This document shows positions 57,111-64,000 of a stretch of 64,000 nt of DNA, in pieces (within the stretch, counting starts at the first letter, position 1; the number at the start of each line of letters is the position of its first letter). The stretch covers positions 35 through 64,034 of the forward strand of contig NC_018605.1 of the NCBI RefSeq assembly GCF_000304455.1, read 5' to 3'. The DNA is from Cardinium endosymbiont cEper1 of Encarsia pergandiella (GTDB lineage: Bacteria; Bacteroidota; Bacteroidia; Cytophagales; Amoebophilaceae). Position numbers and translations under genes: made by a program. The notes beneath the pieces are model-generated. The model was given only the letters and a program-made list of their open reading frames with translations. It made no database searches and was not told the DNA's origin.

Positions 57111-59753
57111 TTAGAGCAAATTTGCCTTTGCAGCAGCTAACTTTGCAATAGGTACTCTATAGGGAGAAGTAGATACATAGTCTAAACCTATCGACTCAAA
57201 AAACTGGATAGAAGCTGGGTCACCCCCATGTTCACCACAAATGCCTACTTTTAATCTTGGATTTGTCGACCTACCGTTCGTTACAGCCATTTGAATCAAT
57301 GCGCCAACGCCTTCTTGATCAATCGTAACAAAAGGGTCTGCTTGCAACAGCCCCTTTTGTTGATAATCCTCTAGAAACTTTACGCCATCATCCCGTGAAA
57401 TACCAAATGTAGTTTGGGTTAAATCATTCGTGCCCACACTAAAAAAATCCACTAATGGTGCAATAGTTGCCGCTTGTAAGGCTGCTCTTGGTAATTCTAT
57501 CATTACGCCAAGTTTATATAGAATATGCGGTGCTATTTTTTGATGTACTTCTTCTATGACATTTTTAAGAAAAATTACTTCTTTGGCATCAAAAACAAGG
57601 GGTAACATAATCTCTAATGCAACGTTTTCTACTTCTAATGCCGCCTGAAACAAGGCTTGAAGCTGCATCACATAAATTTCTGGAAAGGTTATGGCCAACC
57701 TAGCACCACGATGGCCTAACATTGGATTTACTTCAGAAAGCAGCTCTATACGCTTTTCTACTTCAGAAAGGGGATAGTCTATTTGCAAGGCTAAGTCAGC
57801 CAGATCTTTTGGATGGCTAGGTAAAAACTCATGTAAAGGTGGATCTAATAATCTTATGGTAATGGGTAAGCCATCTAGGATTTGAAAAAGCGCCTTAAAA
57901 TCTCTTTTTTGCATGGGCATCAATTTTGTTAGAAAGTCGATACGGGATGTTTTAGAAGGGGTTAAGATCATTTTTCTAAATAGGCACATCTTATCTGGAT
58001 GAAAGAACATATGTTCTGTTCTACAAAGACCTATGCCTGCCATACCAAAAGATCGTCCTACGGCTCCATCTTGAACAGTTTCTGCATTGGCCCTTACCTC
58101 CATTCTTTTGAGCTTATCTACCAGCTGCATAAGGGTTATAAACTCAGGGAAAGGCTTCTGTCTAATAGTGGCTACTTTACCTTTTATCACTTGCCCGGTG
58201 GTACCATTAATGGTCAACCAACTACCCACTGGGATTTTTGTCTGGCCAATAAGCAGCCATTTATTTTGGCGATCTATGGTAATATCATGTGCACCGCATA
58301 CACAAGGTTTGCCCATACCTCTGGCTACTACAGCAGCATGTGCGGTCATACCCCCTTTGGTGGTTAAAATGCCTGCCGCCATGGCCATACTACCTATATC
58401 ATCAGGTGTAGTTTCTGACCTAACCAATAAGACACTTTCTGTTTTTGAAATGGCTGCTACTTCTTCTGGTGAAAAGACAATTACGCCAGAGGCAACACCT
58501 GGTGCAGCAGGAAGCCCTTGGGTTAATACTTCTATAGTTTGGCTCTCATCTAATGTAGGATGCAACAGCCGCTCTATGTGGTTACAATCTATCCTTTTCA
58601 ATACTTCTTTTGCATCAATCTTACCTTCTTGCATCATATCAATGGCTATTTTAACAGCAGCTTTAGCACTACGCTTGCCATTTCTAGTCTGCAACAGCCA
58701 TAGCTTACCTTGTTCAACGGTATATTCAATATCTTGCATCTCCCTAAAATGGTTTTCTAACTCAATCGCTAAGTTGCTGAGCTGACTAAAAATTAGGGGA
58801 TATTTTTCTTCCAATGCATGGTCGGCTTCTTGAATGGACGGTATGCCTTGTTTAGTGATGGGCCAAGGGGTCGTTAGACCCGAAACCAACTCTTCGCCTT
58901 GGGCATTTATTAAATATTCACCAAATAAACTTCGTTCTCCTGTAGATGGATTTCTAGTAAATAAGACACCTGTTAGACTATCTGTACCCCTATTGCCAAA
59001 TACCATAGCCTGAATGGTAACCGCTGTACCATCTTGATCATCTATATGATTTAACTTTCTATAAGTGACTGCTCTTGCGCCATTCCAAGATGCAAAAATG
59101 GCAGCTATAGTCTTTCTAAGCTGTTCAAAGACATCTTGTGGATAAGTAGTACCTGTATGGGTCCAAATTATTTTTTTATAGCTATCAATAACTGTATGCA
59201 ACGCGTTAAGACTTAATCCTTCCTGATGACGCGGATTGTCTTGTTGTTTTATGCCATCTATTACGGCTGTAAATAGATGGTAGGGCATCCCCATAATGAT
59301 ATGTCCATACATTTCTATAAAACGGCGATAGCTATCATAGGCAAATCTAAAATCTTGGGTAGCATGACCTAATAATTCCACCGTTTCATCGTTTAGACCA
59401 AGGTTAAGCAATGTATCCATCATACCTGGCATAGAGATTTTAGCGCCAGAACGTAGCGCCAACAACAATGGAAAAGGACCGCCTCCAAAATGCTTGCCTG
59501 TTTCTTTTTCAAGTAGTTGGATCTCAGCTACCACTTGATCCCAAATGGGTTGGGAAATCGTTTGCCCCTTTGCATAATAGTCGCTACAACCATCGGTTAT
59601 GATGGTAAAACCTGGTGGAATCGGAAAGCCTAAAGAGGACATCTGTGCCAAGCCATACCCTTTATTGCCCAATATAGATGGATGACCATAAGAATAATCT
59701 GTATCGTAACCAAAACGGTATACCCATTGTTCAATTTGCTTTTTATGCAACAT
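57111..59753 (-). CDS. ppdK: Pyruvate phosphate dikinase
   Basis: 880 residues. Reversibly converts PEP, AMP and PPi to pyruvate, ATP and Pi. The ATP-grasp N-terminal domain, the phospho-His domain TTKGGMTAHAAVVARGMGKP and the PEP-binding TIM barrel with GICGEHGGDPASI near the end are all present. Full length. In ATP-scavenging symbionts it replaces pyruvate kinase and can yield extra ATP. The tsaB gene starts 31 bases after its stop. Confidence 0.97.
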   Translation of the reverse strand: MLHKKQIEQWVYRFGYDTDYSYGHPSILGNKGYGLAQMSSLGFPIPPGFTIITDGCSDYYAKGQTISQPIWDQVVAEIQLLEKETGKHFGGGPFPLLLALRSGAKISMPGMMDTLLNLGLNDETVELLGHATQDFRFAYDSYRRFIEMYGHIIMGMPYHLFTAVIDGIKQQDNPRHQEGLSLNALHTVIDSYKKIIWTHTGTTYPQDVFEQLRKTIAAIFASWNGARAVTYRKLNHIDDQDGTAVTIQAMVFGNRGTDSLTGVLFTRNPSTGERSLFGEYLINAQGEELVSGLTTPWPITKQGIPSIQEADHALEEKYPLIFSQLSNLAIELENHFREMQDIEYTVEQGKLWLLQTRNGKRSAKAAVKIAIDMMQEGKIDAKEVLKRIDCNHIERLLHPTLDESQTIEVLTQGLPAAPGVASGVIVFSPEEVAAISKTESVLLVRSETTPDDIGSMAMAAGILTTKGGMTAHAAVVARGMGKPCVCGAHDITIDRQNKWLLIGQTKIPVGSWLTINGTTGQVIKGKVATIRQKPFPEFITLMQLVDKLKRMEVRANAETVQDGAVGRSFGMAGIGLCRTEHMFFHPDKMCLFRKMILTPSKTSRIDFLTKLMPMQKRDFKALFQILDGLPITIRLLDPPLHEFLPSHPKDLADLALQIDYPLSEVEKRIELLSEVNPMLGHRGARLAITFPEIYVMQLQALFQAALEVENVALEIMLPLVFDAKEVIFLKNVIEEVHQKIAPHILYKLGVMIELPRAALQAATIAPLVDFFSVGTNDLTQTTFGISRDDGVKFLEDYQQKGLLQADPFVTIDQEGVGALIQMAVTNGRSTNPRLKVGICGEHGGDPASIQFFESIGLDYVSTSPYRVPIAKLAAAKANLL

Positions 59754-59931
59754 GCTATATTAGTATTTTATAGATAAATTAGATTGCTATGTACTTCCTT
59801 ATATAATCGCAGCCTAGCATGCTGTATAAGGCCGGCCTCTATTGATTTTAGACCATACATCCCCAGACTATTACATAAGCTTAAACAGCTGCTTTATTTT
59901 AAACAAATAGCTTGCTAAATCAATTATTTAT

Positions 59932-61629
59932 TTACCCGACTGGGTCAGTAGATCTATTGTGTAATTTTCTTCGTTGTGCTTCAATGACCGCATCCTCAAT
60001 TTTTTCAAATAACAATACAGGCGATGCTACTGGACTTCCTGATTTGACAAGATGGGCTACATCGACATCGTCCCACCCTGTTTCTTGTACCCCCAGCATA
60101 TGCGCAATTTTTTCACTGGTTTTAGGTAAAAAAGGTTTGATCAACAGGCTTAGGGTAGCAATAAGCTGCAAGGCGACATACAATACAGTAGCCGCTTCCT
60201 CTGTATTAGACTTTACCAAATGCCACGGTCTCCTATCCGTTAGATATTTATTACCTAATGTAGCATAACCCATGCATAATTGGAGTGCTTCTTTAAACTT
60301 AAACTGCTCTATAGCCTTACCTACTGCTGTAAAAGAAGCCGTTAACGTAGCCAATACAGCGTGATCTGCCTCATTAAGGGCAATGCTAGGTGGCACCAAT
60401 CCGCCAAAATATTGGTGTACCAGGCTTAAGGTTCTATGTACCAAATTACCGAGGTTGGCCACCAGTTCACGATTGTTTTTATCTTGGAAATCCTGCCAAG
60501 TAAAGTCGCTATCTTTGTTTTCTGGTGCAATGGAACAAAGTACATAACGCAATACATCTGCTTTACCGGGGAAATCTTCCAAATAATCATGCAGCCAAAC
60601 TGCATGGTTGCGGGAAGTAGAAAATTTTTCTCCCTCTAGATTTAAAAATTCATTAGCTGCCACCTGTTGCGGCAAAATAAACCGGCCATGGGTTTTGAGC
60701 ATAACAGGAAAAATAATACAATGAAATACAATATTATCCTTTCCAAGGAAATGAACCAGCTTCGTATCCGGATCTTTCCAAAAAGGCTCCCAATCGATCT
60801 GTTGTGCTTTAGCCCAAGTTTTGGTTGCGCTAATATACCCAATCGGTGCATCGAACCAAACATACAGTACCTTTCCTATGGCTTCGGGAAGTGGAACAGG
60901 GATGCCCCAAACTAAATCACGGGTGACGGCACGGGGTTGTAACCCTTGGTCTAGCCAGCTTTTACATTGACCATATACATTGGTTTTAAAATCTTTATGT
61001 TCTTCTAAAATCCATTTCTTAAGCCAACTTTCATACCTATGTAGGGGTAGATACCAATGTTTGGTTGATTTTAAAATAGGATTTGCACCACTAATAGCAG
61101 AAATAGGATCCACCAACTCTTCTGGACTAAGTGTGCTGCCACATGCTTCACATTGATCTCCATAGGCATTTGCATAATTGCATTTGGGACAACTACCTTT
61201 GATATAGCGGTCAGATAGAAATTGCTTACAAACAGGATCATAATATTGTTCCGTTTCATGTATTTCAAATATTCCTTTTTGGTGCAATTCTTTAAAAAAA
61301 TCAGATGCTGTTGTATAATGGATAGGTGCAGAAGTTCTTCCAAAGACATCAAAGCTAATATGCAGTCCTTGCAATGCTTCCTTAATGAGTATATGGTATT
61401 TATCCACTATCTTTTGGGGGGTAGTCCCTTCTTGCTGACCACGAATTACTACAGGCACTCCATGTTCATCAGAACCAGTAACAAATACTACCGTAGCTTT
61501 TTTTTGCCTTAAATAACGCACGTAAATATCAGCAGGAAGATAGGCACCTGCCACATGGCCTAAGTGGATGGGCCCGTTTGCATAAGGCAATGCAGCGGTA
61601 ACCGTATATCTTTTTGGGTTCTGTCGCAT
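59932..61629 (-). CDS. metG: Methionyl-tRNA synthetase, start codon inside an IS6 end
   Basis: 565 residues. Class I synthetase: HIGH-like ALPYANGPIHLGH, a zinc knuckle (CPKCNYANAYGDQCEACGS) and a KFSTSRNHAVW KMSKS-type motif. It lacks the C-terminal tRNA-binding extension of longer MetG proteins, which is common. The ATG at 61627-61629 belongs to the terminal repeat of the IS6 copy at 61617, and residues MRQNP derive at least in part from it; native sequence begins at KRYTVTAALPY. The IS must have displaced the original start, and translation now depends on the IS end. Confidence 0.95.
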   Translation of the reverse strand: MRQNPKRYTVTAALPYANGPIHLGHVAGAYLPADIYVRYLRQKKATVVFVTGSDEHGVPVVIRGQQEGTTPQKIVDKYHILIKEALQGLHISFDVFGRTSAPIHYTTASDFFKELHQKGIFEIHETEQYYDPVCKQFLSDRYIKGSCPKCNYANAYGDQCEACGSTLSPEELVDPISAISGANPILKSTKHWYLPLHRYESWLKKWILEEHKDFKTNVYGQCKSWLDQGLQPRAVTRDLVWGIPVPLPEAIGKVLYVWFDAPIGYISATKTWAKAQQIDWEPFWKDPDTKLVHFLGKDNIVFHCIIFPVMLKTHGRFILPQQVAANEFLNLEGEKFSTSRNHAVWLHDYLEDFPGKADVLRYVLCSIAPENKDSDFTWQDFQDKNNRELVANLGNLVHRTLSLVHQYFGGLVPPSIALNEADHAVLATLTASFTAVGKAIEQFKFKEALQLCMGYATLGNKYLTDRRPWHLVKSNTEEAATVLYVALQLIATLSLLIKPFLPKTSEKIAHMLGVQETGWDDVDVAHLVKSGSPVASPVLLFEKIEDAVIEAQRRKLHNRSTDPVG

Positions 61630-62449
61630 CTGTATTTAATTTTGTATAGTTCTGTCTCTTGTCTTCAAATTTGGATATGATGCGGCCATAAGTTTAGCAA
61701 AGTTCTCAAAAGTAGATGCTTGTTTTTTAGATCCGATTAATTGTCCTTTTTGAATGATTCTAATATTTTCTATTCCTGTAATGGTAATGTTAGCAGCATG
61801 AAAAATCTTAAATCCTAACATAGGTTTGATCCGTTTTTTAATGAATCTATGATCTTGTTCAACTCTATTATTCAAGTATTTATTTTGAAATATTTGAATC
61901 TTCTGATCTTGATCTATTGCTGTATTTAATGCATCAAGTGCAGATTTATTACTACCGCTTTTGTCAACTACCACTTTGTATGGAGTGTTATTATATCTGA
62001 TAGCCTTACGAAAAAAAGAAATAGCTGCAGACTTGTCTCTACGTTCACTTAGAAGACAATCAACTGTATCTCCATAACGATCTACTGCTCTATATAAATA
62101 AATCCACTTACCATTTAGTTTGACGTAAGTTTCATCCATTCTCCAGCTACTACCAACTGGGCGTTTTCTTTTTCTTACTTCTTGATCTATGAGTGGAATG
62201 AACTTAATGACCCACCTTTGTAAAGTAGAATGAGCAATCTTTGCGCCTCTCATACGCATCATCTCTTCCAAGTATCTATAGCTTAAAGAAAAACGACATT
62301 TCATATACACAAATAGAAGGATTAACTCTGGTGATGAACAAAATCCTTTAAAATAGGGCAATAATCTCAGGGTAATACTAAACATTTTAGTCAATTTTTA
62401 ACTAAAATTACTAAAATAACCGCTCCCTTAAAACAAACGCGACAGAACC
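61617..62449 (-). mobile_element. IS6-family insertion sequence, copy 4, intact
   Basis: 833 bp from GGTTCTGTCGC (61617) to GCGACAGAACC (62449). It fills the space between gpsA and metG almost exactly: gpsA stops at 62454, four bases away, and metG starts within the element. No target duplication (flanks CTTTTTG and GGGCTCAC). Confidence 0.93.
61636..62394 (-). CDS. IS6-family transposase
   Basis: 252 residues, a full DDE frame (WRMDETYVKLNGKW, VVVDKSGSN, NNRVEQDHRF), starting at the TTG at 62394. It is 14 residues longer than the copy at 36046 because its stop is changed: where that copy ends KLMAA, this one reads on (KLMAASYPNLKTRD) almost to the IS end. Confidence 0.92.
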   Translation of the reverse strand: MTKMFSITLRLLPYFKGFCSSPELILLFVYMKCRFSLSYRYLEEMMRMRGAKIAHSTLQRWVIKFIPLIDQEVRKRKRPVGSSWRMDETYVKLNGKWIYLYRAVDRYGDTVDCLLSERRDKSAAISFFRKAIRYNNTPYKVVVDKSGSNKSALDALNTAIDQDQKIQIFQNKYLNNRVEQDHRFIKKRIKPMLGFKIFHAANITITGIENIRIIQKGQLIGSKKQASTFENFAKLMAASYPNLKTRDRTIQN

Positions 62450-62453
62450 GGGC

Positions 62454-63494
62454 TCACATCAGTAGATAGGCAGCGCTTTCTGAGGCACGTATGAAATCGG
62501 CAAGCCCTGTCTTCAATGGCAGTTCCTCAAAAAGGATGCGGTAGATGAGTCGCGTAATAGGCGCTTCTACACTATAAAGCTGCATAAGTTGGTGGATGAC
62601 TTTAACCGTTTGTACCCCTTCGGAAACCTCTTTTGCTGTATGCAAAATGGCACTTAGCGTTTCACCTTTTGCCAAACGATAGCCAATTGTATAATTTCTA
62701 CTAGCCGTACTGCCACAAGTAGCCACAAGATCCCCTAGACCAGCTGGTCCGAATAAAGCAGTTGTACCGATGCCCATACTGGTCATAATATAATGCATTT
62801 CTGAAATGGACATGGTAAGGAAAAAGGCATATGTGTTACATTGGTACCCCATGCCTTGTAGCATACCCGCACCGATGGCAAAAATATTTTTAAGCACACT
62901 ACACATTTCTACACTAAGGAGATCATGGCTTGGATAGACACGAAACCAATTTTGGGTTAAAAGCTGCTTCCCTATAGATAAGACCTTTTCAGCACTACTG
63001 GCAATGACTGTAACCGCTGGATCTCTTTTAACTAAATCTCCAGACAAATTGGGGCCAGCCAAACAACCAATCTGTTGAACAGTTGTTTCTTGCATGATGA
63101 CTTCACTCATAGTAGCCAGATGGCTTCTGGTTAATACACCATCATGTCGGGCCAAATCTAATCCTTTGGTGCCATGTATGCATATGTGGTCTGGTCTAAG
63201 GTGTACAGCAATTTCTTGCATTAAGCCACGAAATTTAACCGCGGGCACTATTGGAAAAATAACCGGACAAGCACGCAAAACGGTTACCAAATCATCTGTG
63301 ACTACAATATTTGCCGCCAATGGTTGCGCTGCCATGGTGCGACTTATTTGTCCAGCAGCAGCACGTGCTGCTTTATGGGTATAAAGCCATACCTGATTTA
63401 CATTAGCAGCAATTAAGTTTGCAACAGCCGTACCAAATTTCCCAGCCCCTAAAATGGCTACGTGATTACTAAGAGAAAATTGCTTGGAGTCCAT
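62454..63494 (-). CDS. gpsA: Glycerol-3-phosphate dehydrogenase [NAD(P)+]
   Basis: 346 residues. Makes sn-glycerol 3-phosphate for phospholipids. The NAD-binding motif GAGKFGTAVANLIA is at the start; CIHGTKGLD, AGPNLSGDLVK and the C-terminal FGPAGLGDLVATC are the substrate and catalytic regions (catalytic Lys in the KNIFAIGAG segment). It overlaps the upstream plsB-like gene by 26 bases and is followed by an IS6 copy. Confidence 0.96.
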   Translation of the reverse strand: MDSKQFSLSNHVAILGAGKFGTAVANLIAANVNQVWLYTHKAARAAAGQISRTMAAQPLAANIVVTDDLVTVLRACPVIFPIVPAVKFRGLMQEIAVHLRPDHICIHGTKGLDLARHDGVLTRSHLATMSEVIMQETTVQQIGCLAGPNLSGDLVKRDPAVTVIASSAEKVLSIGKQLLTQNWFRVYPSHDLLSVEMCSVLKNIFAIGAGMLQGMGYQCNTYAFFLTMSISEMHYIMTSMGIGTTALFGPAGLGDLVATCGSTASRNYTIGYRLAKGETLSAILHTAKEVSEGVQTVKVIHQLMQLYSVEAPITRLIYRILFEELPLKTGLADFIRASESAAYLLM

Positions 63495-64000
63495 AGCCAG
63501 TGAGTCTGTTGTGATAATAAAATAATGTTAAAAGGTCTTGAATAAGTAGGTTGCCTTCTTCTGCTACCACTATTGGTGGTAGGCCATGGTAGATGCCTAA
63601 TCTAGCCAATCCATCTTGGACAATAGCATCCAATGAACCATTCTTTACAATAGGGGTAAAATCTATTTTTTTTTCTGTATAAAGCTGTTGTAACGCTTGA
63701 TAGGTATGGCCAAATGTTACCATAAAATCGGCATACTGGATTACAATACGGGGCAGATCCATGGCAAACTTTTGGCTTTTTTGAGCCAGTTCATAGGCTA
63801 CAAAGGCTACTAGATGGCTACTTAGGACGGTATTCATAGCGTAGTAGGTTGCTATGATTTTATCGCGCACCAATTTAACATAGTCATCTGACCGCTTTCT
63901 AGCAGCCGTTTTGATGGAAAGATCTAAAAACTGTTGATATAAATCTATTGCTTGGCCTTGATGGTCGTAACTACGTCCCTCTATATCTACCCTATTCCCC
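63469..64000 (-). CDS. Possible glycerol-3-phosphate acyltransferase C-terminus, partial
   Basis: The frame is open from the window edge to the stop at 63469, so the N-terminus and catalytic domain are outside. The visible 177 residues (NRVDIEGRSYDHQGQAID, then TYYAMNTVLSSHLVAF) resemble the C-terminal region of PlsB/PlsC-type acyltransferases of Bacteroidota, where a TVxLSTHLVA motif occurs. Overlap with gpsA, which supplies the substrate, supports this. The HX4D motif cannot be checked here. Confidence 0.5.
   Translation of the reverse strand, partial: GNRVDIEGRSYDHQGQAIDLYQQFLDLSIKTAARKRSDDYVKLVRDKIIATYYAMNTVLSSHLVAFVAYELAQKSQKFAMDLPRIVIQYADFMVTFGHTYQALQQLYTEKKIDFTPIVKNGSLDAIVQDGLARLGIYHGLPPIVVAEEGNLLIQDLLTLFYYHNRLTGYGLQAIFS

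Noticed and set aside
58087-58785. Plus-strand ORF of 232 codons inside ppdK
   Set aside because: Fully antisense to a strongly conserved enzyme; composition typical of a shadow frame.

Overview
The window is a piece of an AT-rich genome from an intracellular member of the Bacteroidota. The best fit is the Amoebophilaceae (Cardinium/Amoebophilus type). The evidence is an ATP/ADP translocase for taking up host nucleotides, a eukaryote-like ubiquitin-specific protease, an ankyrin lipoprotein, a SopB-like phosphoinositide phosphatase, pieces of an Afp-like contractile injection system, a DUF4290 gene next to murA, and many decaying IS elements. The placement is inferred from gene content; no 16S gene is present.

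Layout. 1-550 is a cut IS6-family element and 686-2467 a SopB-like phosphatase. 2689-4701 is uvrB. 5128-11217 is an accessory island of five paralogous genes that share an N-terminal leader of about 40 residues and are separated by repeated intergenic hairpins. 11253-18000 holds Nudix, accD, lysS, a MerR regulator, an M23 peptidase and dnaK, all on the minus strand. 18124-24816 holds an exported MutS-like ATPase, a frameshifted nucleotide translocase, a broken IS6 copy, murA and DUF4290. 24850-38823 carries a UvrD-type helicase, a lipase-like lipoprotein, cca, a TrmH-type methylase, the deubiquitinase, tRNA-Lys, asnS, rpoN, IS debris, holB and rpmE2. 38986-43486 is an injection-system pair (fibre-like protein and Afp11/gpJ-like baseplate protein). 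43622-48400 has membrane and ankyrin proteins, an IS481-type element and an IS6 remnant. 48440-64000 is mostly housekeeping: mtaB (frameshifted), rsmG, hslV, pdhC, tilS, radA, tRNA-Glu, an outer-membrane protein, tsaB, ppdK, metG, gpsA and a plsB-like fragment. An IS6 copy sits between metG and gpsA.

Main discovery candidate. The last member of the paralog island (10138-11217) ends in what reads as a complete WASP-type VCA module: a polyproline run, a WH2 motif, a central amphipathic helix and an acidic tail with a tryptophan three residues from the end. Its neighbour (8908-9711) has a central-like helix and an acidic tail ending EWDD but no WH2. This suggests a tandem effector family with members that recruit host actin and Arp2/3. 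The other likely effectors here (phosphoinositide phosphatase, deubiquitinase, ankyrin protein) and the injection-system baseplate fit the same host-manipulation programme. Whether this system delivers them is inference.

Decay is visible throughout. There are homopolymer frameshifts in the translocase and mtaB, an in-frame stop in one paralog, and IS ends that supply the start codon of metG and the stop codon of the ankyrin gene.
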